DNA from: Symsagittifera roscoffensis
Lineage: Eukaryota; Xenacoelomorpha; Acoela; Convolutidae
Direction: 5' to 3'
NCBI RefSeq assembly: GCF_963678635.1
Contig: NC_087064.1
Coordinates: 23,236,509 to 23,300,508, forward strand
Length of the DNA: 64,000 nt
In this document: piece after piece, positions 55,101 through 60,692 of the stretch
Numbering within the stretch: the first letter of the stretch is position 1
Layout of the letters: each line of letters opens with the position of its first letter
Notes under the pieces: generated by a model
The model's database searches: none
What the model was told of the DNA's origin: nothing
The model's input: the letters and a program-made list of their open reading frames with translations, nothing else
Program-made: the position numbers and the translations under genes

Positions 55101-56137
55101 AGGATCCCAACAGAACTCAGAAACAAGTGTGTAATTTCATTTTATAATTTTTAGTATCGACCATTACCAAAAAGGGGGAATGAGTTATCGCCCAGGGTAA
55201 AAGTTTTATAAAAACCCGCATTTCAATTACATCACAGAAACTTCATGCGGTGTCCTAATAAGTAACAAGGCTGCTCGTATCAGGGCAAAACCCTGAATGT
55301 TCCGCTGCCCTTTTATTGGTCTCTGATAGTTTAACCAAACATTATAGTCACCTGCAAAAGCAGTCGGGCTTTCAAAGCTCAACAATGGAGTTTTAAAAAA
55401 ACCTTCCGGCAGAGGTTAAGCTGCACTTCGCATACACTATTAAAGCAACAATATGACAGATCCTTTTTCGCAACGAATTCGCTAAAAGAATCATTTTTCA
55501 CAACTCACTTTGACAAAAGTTGTTTGAAAATAGTTCACCCACATACTGTGAGCTTGTTACGTATTAATAAAACTGTTCAAGCGTTAAAGATAGAACAAAA
55601 TCTAACGATTTTTTTAAAATCACAAAGGGACAAAATGAATCCACATAGTCTTACCGAAATAAAAAAAATCATCGAAGATGCAATATCTTTTTAAATGGCT
55701 CAGGGCATTGATATTTTTGTTCAAAAAAATTGTAAAATTGGCTTTCTAATTATCGGAAATTTGTCTAAAAAAAAAAAACAGACCCAATATTGTGTCACTT
55801 TCTTTGAAAGTCCGAACAATTACGATAATCAGGAAATTTTGAGAGAATTAGCCGTTAAAATTTAAATGTATCAAAGAGGGTTAGTAACACGTTGGCGACA
55901 AATCAGCTGGAAGCTTGTGAGAATTACCGTTCAACAATGAAGCATAGCCAACAGAAGGTTTAAAATGAGCACAAGAAGAAAAAACAGAGAATTCTAGTTG
56001 TTAGCTTACTGTACCAATTGGTGTTTCGTTGTTTAGACGAGCTAGCCCAGATCAACCAGAGACTCCTCAAAGACATCCAGAGTCTGGACTCCGAGATTGA
56101 GTTTTATCAACAGCAGGTCAAGAAACCCCGCAAATAA
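20978..56137 (+). CDS. KIF12: Kinesin-like protein, KIF12 type (16 coding exons, 965 aa)
   Basis: A microtubule motor that hydrolyses ATP. Sixteen exons joined through GT-AG introns keep one frame: 20978-21708, 21894-21972, 24680-24874, 25391-25564, 28391-28562, 28770-28928, 34019-34096, 34385-34503, 38293-38397, 51055-51166, 52020-52183, 52729-52938, 53284-53498, 53879-54072, 55037-55126, 56037-56137 (2898 nt). The motor spans about aa 236-604: P-loop GPTGSGKT (319-326), switch I NDHSSRSH (463-470), switch II DLAGSE (501-506), then [15 protein letters not shown] and [11 protein letters not shown]. Coiled coil follows (605-720), then a Ser/Asn/Gln tail and a final helix. KIF12 is favoured by [20 protein letters not shown] and [17 protein letters not shown], which resemble vertebrate KIF12 as I remember it. 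It is longer than vertebrate KIF12 because of the N-terminal extension and tail. Cargo and tissue role cannot be read here. Confidence 0.88.
21139..21370. mobile_element. 232-bp inverted-repeat element inside coding exon 1
   Basis: The left end runs CCCTAGTGTTTTGGAACAC then AAATCTTGCAGGGAAATC and TTGCAAGAT. The reverse complement of the right end runs CCCTAGAGTACATGGATAAC then CAATCCTGCAGGAACC and TTGCAAGAT, so about 46 bp are imperfect inverted repeats. The palindrome ATCTTGCAAGAT recurs inside. The flanks are AA on both sides; 232 plus a 2-bp duplication is 234, or 78 codons, so the insertion keeps the frame. It adds a hydrophobic segment (for example [20 protein letters not shown]). Removing element plus one AA rejoins SEN to NQGN in frame. 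A donor (GTGTTT at 21144) and acceptor (CTCTAG ending 21368) could also remove 225 bp in frame. Confidence 0.75.
21894..21972 (+). CDS. KIF12: Kinesin coding exon 2
   Basis: Acceptor TTCTCAG before 21894; donor CTG|GTAAGA after 21972. Encodes the end of the first strand and following loop: [20 protein letters not shown] then GGGSIL, so exons 1 and 2 together give the kinesin VVVRIRPF motif. The intron before it (21709-21893) is only 185 bp and has a C-run at its 5' part. Confidence 0.88.
23611..23652 (+). repeat. Hairpin family 1 copy
   Basis: GTCGGAACATTCAGAGCTTT followed by GCCTTGATATGCGAGCAGTC. The core stem is partly decayed (AGAGC against GCCTT) compared with the AGGGC/GCCCT form. Confidence 0.6.
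24071..24114 (+). repeat. Hairpin family 1 copy, intact stem
   Basis: CAGTCGGAACATTCAGGGC, TTT, GCCCTGATTTACGGACTAGTC. The core TCAGGGC/GCCCTGA pairs perfectly around a TTT loop. Confidence 0.7.
24617..24658 (+). repeat. Hairpin family 1 copy adjoining exon 3
   Basis: GTAGTCGGAAGATTGAAAGC, TTT, GCACTGATACGAGCAGTGTG. It ends about 20 bases before the exon 3 acceptor, so it forms part of the 3' end of intron 2 where the polypyrimidine tract would lie. Confidence 0.6.
24680..24874 (+). CDS. KIF12: Kinesin coding exon 3 (P-loop)
   Basis: Acceptor GTGTTTTAG; donor TGT|GTATGT. Encodes aa 271-335: [20 protein letters not shown] through [20 protein letters not shown] and [12 protein letters not shown]. 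The P-loop reads GPTGSGKT; most kinesins have Gln at the second position, so Pro is unusual. The phase is 0 at both ends. Confidence 0.93.
24875..25390. other. Intron 3
   Basis: 515 bp. It contains a fragment of the CTCGAGGG repeat family at about 25010-25130 (AGAAGCGGATCTAAGATTTTC, then TCGATTTTCCGAGCTCTCGT). The remainder is AT-rich. The acceptor is GTGTTTCAG. Confidence 0.7.
25391..25564 (+). CDS. KIF12: Kinesin coding exon 4
   Basis: Encodes aa 336-393, beginning [20 protein letters not shown], through an Asn/Ser/Gln-rich loop ([15 protein letters not shown]), to [15 protein letters not shown], the conserved kinesin strand and E-x-Y-N-E motif. The polar loop is an insertion relative to most kinesin motors at this surface position. 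Donor AAG|GTTAGT. Confidence 0.92.
26710..26829. repeat. Inverted pair of hairpin family 1 copies
   Basis: The plus copy at about 26710-26754 (CAGCTGGAACATTCAGGG, TTTTGCC, ATGTTATGCGAGCAGCCTTG) is followed after about 30 bp by a minus copy at 26785-26829 (CAAGACTGCTCGGGTCAGGG, CGAAG, TCTTGAAGGATCCGACTGCC). This face-to-face layout is what two termini of one short element could look like. Confidence 0.6.
27216..27258. repeat. Perfect 18-bp inverted repeat, 7-bp spacer
   Basis: AATATTTGTGCTCGGGAA and TTCCCGAGCACAAATATT are exact reverse complements separated by AAAAAAC. The left arm is the end of the minus-oriented repeat copy at 26990-27233. The same TTTGTGCTC end is found in plus copies at about 22778 and 30458. 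Confidence 0.9.
28391..28562 (+). CDS. KIF12: Kinesin coding exon 5
   Basis: Acceptor CCTTTATAG. Continues YNEK from exon 4 as VKDLLNPGG, the conserved kinesin phrase, then a run of Gly codons ([13 protein letters not shown]), then [20 protein letters not shown] and [10 protein letters not shown] poly-Gly loop replaces the usual short connection. The donor needed to keep frame is AAGT|GTTGAC (28563); the alternative GTGTTG two bases earlier would break the frame with the only good acceptor of exon 6. Confidence 0.85.
28770..28928 (+). CDS. KIF12: Kinesin coding exon 6 (switch I, switch II start)
   Basis: Acceptor GTTGATTAG. The junction codon becomes TGG (Trp), followed by [20 protein letters not shown]. 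This has the switch I SSRSH core. It then runs through a linker to [12 protein letters not shown], the start of switch II, completed by GSE in exon 7. Donor GCAG|GTAGAG. The intron before it (28563-28769) is 207 bp. Confidence 0.92.
30450..30670 (+). repeat. TGTGCTC dispersed repeat copy
   Basis: The order GACGGATTATTTGTGCTCGA, AACTAGCCTTTTTTGATGAT, GAGCTCAGATTAAATAAACTC, TTGCCAATAAAGTCAATTTG, ATTAATACGC matches 22765-23010 and the reverse complement of 26990-27233. Related ends occur at about 49450-49580. Confidence 0.65.
32260..32860. mobile_element. 601-bp inverted-repeat (MITE-like) element, copy 1
   Basis: The left end CCCATGTCGAGGCGCTCACT (then TTACATTTCGA) and the reverse complement of the right end, CCCGGGTCGAGGTGCTCACT (then TTATGTTTCGA), are inverted repeats of over 30 bp. 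The flanks are TA on both sides, fitting a 2-bp target duplication. The interior carries repeated TTTCGACCGTGCTCGA-type units, the same vocabulary as 4790-5034. No transposase frame is present. Confidence 0.75.
33096..33690. mobile_element. Same element, copy 2 (within the tandem duplication)
   Basis: This copy came with the 836-bp duplication and not by separate insertion, because the flanking DNA is duplicated too. It has a short internal deletion near 33540 and a changed right flank (CA instead of TA). Confidence 0.75.
34019..34096 (+). CDS. KIF12: Kinesin coding exon 7
   Basis: Acceptor CTGCTTGCAG; donor CTCG|GTAAGT. Completes DLAGSE and encodes [20 protein letters not shown] then LALG, the conserved switch II helix with the N-x-S-L-x-x-L-G motif. 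It is separated from exon 8 by a 288-bp intron. Confidence 0.95.
34385..34503 (+). CDS. KIF12: Kinesin coding exon 8
   Basis: Acceptor GGTTTAG; donor ATG|GTATGT. Encodes [20 protein letters not shown], then [19 protein letters not shown], the kinesin HIPYR(D/E)SKLT microtubule-binding segment and the L-x-D-S-L-G-G-N motif. Confidence 0.96.
34555..34975 (-). repeat. Dispersed CTCGAGGG repeat family, inverted copy
   Basis: The reverse complement of 14815-15195 in layout: GTCGACCTAAAG, CCAATTTGGTCAACC-like, GGGCACTTTTCG and a C-run at 34929-34941 are recognisable in reverse order. It begins 50 bases after exon 8, and it contains TTCGACCCCCTGCAGACCC near its outer end. A related fragment with CGGCCTCTGCCGACCTAAAG lies at 51740-51830. 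Confidence 0.65.
35222..36560. repeat. Hairpin plus degenerate array of about 125-165-bp units
   Basis: It starts with the hairpin GCGAAGCGGAGCTTCGC (35224-35240) and the phrase GAAAAACATAAAAA. It is followed by at least five diverged units marked by a TTGAACCCAAAATCTCAGAT-type phrase and GGCAGGGTA (about 35880, 36035, 36165, 36330, 36500). The array continues the family seen at 57395-58760. The hairpin and what follows it match 63817-63950. Confidence 0.6.
38293..38397 (+). CDS. KIF12: Kinesin coding exon 9 (end of motor)
   Basis: Acceptor TGTGTTTAG; donor ATG|GTAACT. Encodes [20 protein letters not shown] then [15 protein letters not shown], the last motor strand and helix with the T-L-x-Y-A-x-R-A signature of kinesins. 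Confidence 0.96.
39012..39032 (+). repeat. Hairpin family 2 copy
   Basis: AGAGGCGAAGCTGCACTTCG followed by CAAAGACAAGCAAACAAAG. The stem GCGAAG/CTTCGC pairs perfectly. The flanks match 60672 and 62965. Confidence 0.65.
40090..43320 (+). mobile_element. Decayed LINE, copy A
   Basis: About 3.2 kb. ORF1 remains at about 40170-40500 include RPIVVRFL-like and [16 protein letters not shown]. An endonuclease (about 40650-41240) has the fragments [27 protein letters not shown], then [17 protein letters not shown] and [12 protein letters not shown]. Reverse transcriptase remains (about 41600-42900) read CGVPQGST near 42450 and FADDT-like near 42535. Stops and frameshifts are everywhere. The layout ORF1, endonuclease, reverse transcriptase and the GVPQGS/FADD motifs point to the CR1/jockey-like group. 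A short antisense open frame at 40268-40462 is a shadow. Confidence 0.75.
43321..46470 (+). mobile_element. Decayed LINE, copy B (head-to-tail with A)
   Basis: It parallels copy A with an offset of about 3153 bp. ORF1 remains, the endonuclease (44194-44592: [20 protein letters not shown] in broken frame, then [16 protein letters not shown]) and the reverse transcriptase (45384-45677) are present. The last is the longest intact stretch: [20 protein letters not shown], then CGVPQGSTL, and IYLFADDTN with the catalytic Asp pair kept. The copies share their 5' start (AGATTACCCAGTA) and 3' end (GCTACTTGGAGATAG), which suggests duplication of a whole unit or end-to-end insertion. Confidence 0.78.
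46471..46830. other. No gene recognised; AC-rich stretch before the gap
   Basis: Short phrases recur (GACAGACATCTCTGACGAC, then GATGGACAACTCTGACGAT; AGCAGGGCAAC, AGCAGGGAAAC), continuing the 3' end of LINE copy B. The sequence then runs into the 200-N gap. Confidence 0.4.
46831..47030. other. Assembly gap (200 N)
   Basis: Exactly 200 N, the same length as the first gap. It falls immediately upstream of the copia remnant, so the missing part of that element is probably inside it. Confidence 0.99.
47031..47993 (+). pseudogene. Ty1/copia remnant: GAG-pre-integrase and integrase
   Basis: After the gap the frame reads [18 protein letters not shown], then near 47210 [20 protein letters not shown], the zinc-binding GAG-pre-integrase pattern ending C-x2-C. 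Integrase core pieces follow (about 47360-47520): [38 protein letters not shown], with the Asp of the FVDSF and SD motifs visible. The segment at 47755-47991 reads [28 protein letters not shown], then [20 protein letters not shown], the usual copia integrase C-terminus. Several stops and frameshifts; the reverse transcriptase is missing after 47993. Confidence 0.8.
48040..48510 (+). pseudogene. LINE C-terminal fragment after the reverse transcriptase
   Basis: An open frame reads [20 protein letters not shown], then [20 protein letters not shown] and [11 protein letters not shown]. After one stop it continues [20 protein letters not shown]. This is the pattern found downstream of the polymerase in CR1/jockey-like LINEs (I-x-x-L-Q-K-K, then L-x-I-x-x-x-x-x-Y-E, then R-N-H). 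It appears spliced onto the copia remnant, so one element inserted into or next to the other. Confidence 0.55.
49126..49177. repeat. CTTT microsatellite
   Basis: About twelve CTTT units, slightly interrupted at the 3' end. Confidence 0.97.
49776..49958 (+). repeat. Two hairpin family 1 copies in direct orientation
   Basis: The first (about 49776-49813) reads GGCAGCTGGAACATCAAGGT then GGCCTGATACGGGCA. The second (49915-49958) reads GCAGTCTGAAAATTTAGGGC, TTCA, CCCTGTTACGAGCATTCTTG, in which AGGGC...CCCT is kept. Confidence 0.55.
51055..51166 (+). CDS. KIF12: Kinesin coding exon 10 (neck and start of coiled coil)
   Basis: Acceptor GTCTGTTTAG; donor CAC|GTGAGC. Encodes [20 protein letters not shown] then [17 protein letters not shown], a charged heptad-type helix directly after the motor. 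Confidence 0.92.
51167..52019. other. Intron 10
   Basis: 853 bp. It contains a duplicated AGAATGACGTCGTC motif (about 51488 and 51524), a run of 18 C at 51743-51760 and a fragment related to the 34555-34975 repeat (CGGCCTCTGCCGACCTAAAG). No gene. Confidence 0.6.
52020..52183 (+). CDS. KIF12: Kinesin coding exon 11
   Basis: Acceptor TTGAATAG; the junction codon is CAG (Gln). Encodes [20 protein letters not shown], then [20 protein letters not shown] and [11 protein letters not shown], the coiled-coil segment most reminiscent of KIF12. Donor CAG|GTAGCA. The tail of any longer frame past 52183 is intron. Confidence 0.92.
52184..52728. other. Intron 11 with the second copy of the 87-bp module
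   Basis: 545 bp. Apart from the module at 52442-52530 it is AT-rich. The open frame on the minus strand at 52408-52593 is a by-product. Confidence 0.65.
52442..52530 (+). repeat. 87-bp conserved module, copy 2
   Basis: It matches 9051-9137 over its full length with about a dozen changes: CATGTAGTTTTTAAGCAGGG, GCACAACAGCAGTTC, CAGTGATGAGCTGAAAGTTC, ATATGTTGGTC, CCCTCGTGGA. It lies in sense orientation in intron 11 of the kinesin gene. Confidence 0.65.
52729..52938 (+). CDS. KIF12: Kinesin coding exon 12
   Basis: Acceptor TACGTTTTAG; donor AAT|GTAACT. Encodes [20 protein letters not shown] then VALQNNMN, the end of the coiled coil, and a Ser/Asn low-complexity run ([19 protein letters not shown]). 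The frame past 52938 turns into hydrophobic intron translation. Confidence 0.88.
52939..53283. other. Intron 12
   Basis: 345 bp, AT-rich, with no feature beyond its splice sites (GTAACT ... ATATTTTAG). Confidence 0.8.
53284..53498 (+). CDS. KIF12: Kinesin coding exon 13
   Basis: Encodes a Ser/Pro/Gln-rich tail: [58 protein letters not shown], ending NHPGSFR with the last codon split. Donor CAG|GTATCC. Several S/T-P sites are visible, so phosphorylation is conceivable but is inference. Confidence 0.85.
53499..53878. other. Intron 13
   Basis: 380 bp. No feature beyond the splice sites (GTATCC ... TCACTTAAG). The acceptor is weak in pyrimidines but is the only nearby AG that restores the frame. 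Confidence 0.65.
53879..54072 (+). CDS. KIF12: Kinesin coding exon 14
   Basis: Encodes [39 protein letters not shown], then a Gly/Ala/Ser/Gln stretch to RTKQSN. Donor AATG|GTATGA. The start is set by phase: the AG at 53877-53878 gives Arg at the junction. Confidence 0.78.
54073..55036. other. Intron 14, containing a dispersed repeat copy
   Basis: 964 bp. A run of 12 G lies near 54140, followed by the GCGGAWTCCGC repeat (54150-54480). The rest is AT-rich with no gene. Confidence 0.65.
54150..54475. repeat. Dispersed repeat with GCGGAATCCGC-like motifs, copy 2
   Basis: This is the longer copy of the repeat at 20-172. Motifs TGCGGATTCCGC, GTGGATTCCAC, TTTGCGGAATCC and GCGGATTCCGTGACAAATCT follow one another at intervals of 20-60 bp, in both orientations because each is nearly palindromic. 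Confidence 0.7.
55037..55126 (+). CDS. KIF12: Kinesin coding exon 15
   Basis: Acceptor TTGTTTTTAG; donor CAA|GTGTGT. Encodes [20 protein letters not shown] then RGSQQNSET, polar and Gln/Ser-rich. The phase (2 in, 1 out) agrees with both neighbours. Confidence 0.82.
55127..56036. other. Intron 15
   Basis: 910 bp. It holds a hairpin-family-1 copy with an intact stem (55267-55311) and a hairpin-family-2-like copy at 55410 (AGAGGTTAAGCTGCACTTCG). The remainder is AT-rich. Confidence 0.65.
55267..55311 (-). repeat. Hairpin family 1 copy, intact stem
   Basis: GGCTGCTCGTATCAGGGC, AAAA, CCCTGAATGTTCCGCTGCCC. TCAGGG pairs with CCCTGA. It is in the opposite orientation to the copies in intron 2. Confidence 0.7.
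56037..56137 (+). CDS. KIF12: Kinesin coding exon 16 (C-terminus)
   Basis: Acceptor TTGTTTAG. Encodes [20 protein letters not shown] then [12 protein letters not shown] and stop TAA (56135-56137). The segment is a clear amphipathic helix with leucines at heptad spacing, so a second short coiled coil ends the protein after the disordered tail. Confidence 0.9.
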
Positions 56138-56164
56138 AAAAAATTGATCTATTTATTAAAGCAA

Positions 56165-56170
56165 AATAAA
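56165..56170 (+). terminator. Canonical poly(A) signal AATAAA
   Basis: AATAAA lies 28 bases after the kinesin stop codon, inside GCAAAATAAAATTAAACTG. Its position fits a very short 3' untranslated region. No cleavage site was mapped. Confidence 0.65.
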
Positions 56171-57390
56171 ATTAAACTGAAAAATCTATTTGCAAAAACA
56201 ATAGGTTGATCGATTATTGTTCTATTTGCTTAAACTATTGATTGATTGATTATTGTAAATGCAGGAGAATTTAATACAATCTATTTTTAATTATATGTTG
56301 AACCATGGACACAGATGCAAAACTGCATGTCGCTAGCACAAAAAAAAACGGAAAAAATCAGCTGAAAAGCCAAAAACAAAGAATGGAAAAAAGCCTAAAA
56401 AAAACTTTTTTGTTATGAGCCGTAACCGATCCTCTGACCAGAAGGTTAAGAATTTCACCTTCTTGCATCTGCGCCAAGATCGATTAAAAATTTATCTACA
56501 CCAGCTATCAATGAAGCAGCTACAGTTGCTATTACTTTGCCAAGGCTAGTCAGTACCACCACATAAAATTATAGCCAATTTAATGTGCCGGAATTGAACC
56601 TCCGACCTGTAGATTAGAACATCAGTTTTCTCGCATCTGCTTCATGGTCGCTTGAAACAACAAAAAACAAAGGACTCAGCTAAAACTGCAGGTATCTGTT
56701 TGATAAATTTCACGAAAATGTAGATGCAAAAGGTAATGCGTAATTTTTCAAAATGTGTCGAATTAGACATTTTTTTTCACAAATTGGACATTTACAACGT
56801 TCATAGGTGATTCCCTGCCGAAAGCACCGAGAAAGCGCTTGAGCACGGGACATCATTAGAACATCTCAATTCGATTGTTTTCCTAACTTCAGAATAGGAG
56901 CGGTCCTTTTTGCTATTTGAATCGCAGTCCAAAAAATGGGTCGATGCGTCAAATAATTCTTTAAACAATTCCGGATTGCTAAGCAAAATTGGGATAATTC
57001 ACTTACGTCAGGAAAACCGCAAGAATGACAAGAAGGAAAGTTTTGTTTTTTTGATTGAACCTTTCTGACATCGTGGTTTTCGAAAAAACCAAAGTAACTC
57101 CAAATTTCAAAACATGGACTTTTGCTCAGTCCAACCTAAATTTTCTGCAAAAAAAGAGATTAGATGCTATGAAAAGAGATTTCAATTGCATCATTCTTCA
57201 ATTGAACCCGCAATTTTCTATTAGGTTACCTAGTCTAATTGAACATTTGGCTATAATTTTTTTAACGAATTCCAAAAAATAGATGAAAATGTCAAATGTC
57301 AAATAAAAATGCCTAGAAATCAATAGCTGATTGCTTCCAACAATTAGAAAAATCCTTTTATGCAGGAGATAAACCTGCAACTTGTTCTTC
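56171..57390. other. Downstream intergenic; no gene recognised
   Basis: AT-rich. Frames at 56801-56986 (minus) and 57055-57282 (plus) have no recognisable motif. A tRNA-like segment lies at 56575-56650. Confidence 0.45.
56575..56650 (-). other. tRNA-like segment (SINE-head-like)
   Basis: On the minus strand: GCGACCATGAAGCAGATGCG, then CTGATGTTCTAATCTACAGG, then TCGGAGGTTCAATTCCGGCA. GGTTCAATTCC fits a polymerase III B box, and the region 20-40 bases upstream is A-box-like but poor. A full cloverleaf does not form (the acceptor stem does not pair), so this is a tRNA-derived relic at best. Confidence 0.25.
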
Positions 57391-57394
57391 GTTT

Positions 57395-58760
57395 GAACCC
57401 GTCATCTCAGATTGGGCACCATTCTCCAGAAAACCAAAAAGTTTGCAGAAGTGAACAAAGTTTAAGAAAAAATTGACTTTTGCTTTTCTACCAATATTAG
57501 CGCTTAGCCTTTTATACAGACAAAATTGCAGCAAATTTTTCATCAAACTCTTTAAATCAGATTTGGCAGGGTAGTTTGAGAGAAAAGTCAAAACTTTCAA
57601 AAAACTATCAAAAGTTCCGAATTGGAAAATTTCTATGGCCTAAAATTCTCTTCTAAAATTAGGATGAAGCAGTAAATGCGCGGAAGATTTCAAACACTGG
57701 TTTTCATGATTGAAGTCTTTGCATTGAAGCCAGGGGAGTAACCAGTCTTTGCATCGGTCGTTTCACCACTTTTGAGAAAAAGGAACCCTCAAAATTACAC
57801 CAATAAGTGCGATATAGGCTGGAAAAAAGTGGTCTTAAAATATCACACTACGATCGGCTAAAAAAATGTAAGTAAGAAGGGATCATATTCATCATGTAAG
57901 TTTCTCGGTAGTAACCAAAGGCACGACAAATATTACAAAATTGCATGTAAACAATGCATGTCACAACTACTGCTTGTATAAAACCATGAAACATCAAACT
58001 AAATAACCGTAATCTAGGCTAACTTCTAAACATATTTTAGCAAGGACAACCGGTTGCTGACCAAGTAGCAAAAAATGCTCAGTTCAGACCAAGTCATAAT
58101 TTTACTCAAAGGCAGCGCCGAGCTTTGAAACAACTGCGATGCATCAAAAACATAACATGGCAGCTAGATGAACGGAAATGAGACAAAGGCTACCGAGTGA
58201 TAAAGCTGCAATGCCATAAAATAATTCTAGCAAGCCAGAGTTTTTATGCGCATGTTTCAAACAAAAATCCACCAGTAGAAATGGTGGATAAAAATTCATT
58301 TTGCGGAAAATTCTCCTGTCGCAAAAGTGGACAAAAATCCACCTGTCGCAAAGGTGGATGAAAACCTGTCGCAAAATTTGTTTTCCAGCCTTAAATAAGC
58401 ATTAGAATAAAAAATTTTACCGATGGCTATTACGCAGACAAAAAATGAGGAAGTAATTGTTGAGCTTCGAGAAAAATGCCAAAAACGTTCAATGCTACAG
58501 TAATTTTTTTAAATTCAAAACATTGTTTTTCTACCAATATTAGGGCTTAGCCTTTTATGCAGACAAAATCGCAGCAAATTTTGTATCAAACTTTTATATC
58601 CGATTTGGCAAGCTAGTTTGAGAGAAAAATCAAAACTTTCAAAAAACTATCAAAAGTTCCGATTTGGAAAACTTCTATGGCCTAAAATTTTCTTCTAAAA
58701 TTAGGATGAAGCAGTAAAAGCGCGGAAGATTTCAAACACTGGTTCTTATGATAGAACTTT
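57395..58760. repeat. Degenerate repeat family with a 1043-bp-spaced duplication
   Basis: The block CTACCAATATTAG, GCTTAGCCTTTTAT, CAGACAAAAT, GCAGCAAATTTT, AGATTTGGCAGGGTAG, GAGAGAAAAGTCAAAACTTT, AATTAGGATGAAGCAGTAAA occurs at 57488-57745 and again at 58531-58760. The phrase CAGATTTGGCAGGGTAG ties it to the array at 35880-36550. Between the copies, 58265-58375 carries repeats of a CACCTGTCGCAAA.GTGGA phrase. Confidence 0.7.
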
Positions 58761-60295
58761 TTCAAAAAGTTATATAGTACAGCTAAATCGAAATAACAAG
58801 CACAATAATTTCAGCCGAAGCAACTTTTAAAGCGAGAAAAACTGAAACAAAAAAAGGAACTCAATTATCAGCACGATTACAAAAGCTATGCATGGTTTTT
58901 CCGAGTGTTTAAAATATCTTATTTATCAAGAAAAGTAAAAGTGCGTTCTGAGGAAGATGCGCCGACAAAAACTAAACAGATACGGAATTGTTTACAAAAA
59001 ATGATGATCGGTTTTGAAATTTCAAAGAAAAATAGAGAGCCTTAAAATTTTTCTGAATTTCTACAACAATTAACGACTGCTAGTTTCTGATTAAAATAAC
59101 CAATATGATAAAACTGGATCAATAGATAATTTTTTTTTCGCCAGAAAATCTGATAATTTAATTCCATTTCCGAAATTAGAAGTCGATCAATTTTGTGACA
59201 TAACTTTCTTGCTATTCGATAGTGGAGTTTGCCTGAATTTTAACAAAGGAAAGGAATTGAACTTAAAAAGAAATCAAAATTCCAGCCGCGAAAAAGTAAA
59301 TTAGAGCTTCAAAAAACTAAGATTTTTTGTGAAAAAAGCACAACAAAAAATCATTGCGACCTTTATATGAGTCTGAAAACCACATGAATTATACTGGCTC
59401 AAAACACGTATTTTACAGATCTTTTGTTTTTAATGCACGATGTGCTTTATCACTTGTGTGATGGTCATGGTCCGTTTTTTTTTCAGAAAAGTCTTATAAT
59501 TTGTTCAGGCTATAATTTTATTTATGCTAAGTTCAAATCAATCTGCGAGATAAAAAAACTATTTACATTGGGCAGGTGCGTTCTTGCAATTTTAGCAGTA
59601 CATGCGAAATCTTGCAAAGTGACCTTTTTTAGTTATTTGGCAGCTTTTTGGAAGTCGTATTTAATTCGGTCGACTTATTCTATCATACTATTTTACAACT
59701 TCTGATCGTATCTTTTGATTTAAATTTACTGGCAAGAAATTTTAGAAGCTTCATAATAAATGCTCAGATTCTCTTTTAGAAAGGTAGAGAAAATCATGAT
59801 TTTTTAAAACTGAATTCTTTTTCCGTTTTTTTTGTCATTTCAACAGTCTTAGTTTTGTGTAGCTTGCTTCCAATTTTTACCCCAAAATTGTTGTGCGGCA
59901 TATTGTTTTTTATCCTATCCTGTTTAATTGATAAATATAGTTTGTATCAATACGTTAAATAAAAAAAACGTTAAATACAAAAATAGCGTTAAAAACAAAA
60001 AGCGTTGGGCATTTCAAGAAATATAGGCTAGATAAAACTGGAATTTGATGTATTTATACTTTTGATACATACGGTATTTATCAATCAAAAAGGATAAGAT
60101 AAAAACAATATGCCACTCAAGTAGTATTCAGTAAAAACTGGAAGCAGGCTACACAAAGGTAAGATTGTTAAAATGACTAAAATAACTTATAGCGAGAACA
60201 ACTACTTAAACCTATTCTGAAAAAAAAACCAAACAAAAACCATTACACTGCCTTATCAAGTGATAAAGCACTAAATTCATTAAAAACAAGACCTC

Positions 60296-60356
60296 TTAAC
60301 TACTGGATTTGAACCAGCATCTAGTGAACACCAGCTAATTTGCTCTAAGCAGCCCC
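60296..60356 (-). other. tRNA-like segment, unit 1
   Basis: On the minus strand: GGGGCTGCTTAGAGCAAATT, then AGCTGGTGTTCACTAGATGC, then TGGTTCAAATCCAGTAG. GGTTCAAATCC matches the polymerase III B box, and CTGG/CCAG pair as a T-arm. The remaining arms are not convincing. An identical segment is in unit 2. Confidence 0.25.
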
Positions 60357-60671
60357 ACTTTCGTTAAACATAGCCAATAGATAGTTGGAAAAAAGCAACA
60401 GAAAATTCTGTAATAATTCATGATTGACAATTTTTCAAAATAATTTTAGAAGAATTGGATCAATGAGTAACACTTTTATTTCGCTGGGAAATGTGAAAAG
60501 TAAATTCCAATTTCGAAATTAGAAGCCGATCACGCTTTTCGTGACCTTTACTCTCTTGCTGTTCGATAGTGGAGTTTGCCTTCCTTTCAACAAAGCAAAG
60601 GAACTGAACTTAAAACAAAATCGAAAGTCAAACCGCGAAAAAGCAAATTCGAGCTTGAACAAATTTTACAC

Positions 60672-60692
60672 AGAGGCGAAGTTGCACTTCGC
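60672..60692 (+). repeat. Hairpin family 2 copy
   Basis: AGAGGCGAAGTTGCACTTCG, then CACACACAAGCAAAAATATG. The stem GCGAAGT/ACTTCGC is perfect. Confidence 0.7.
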
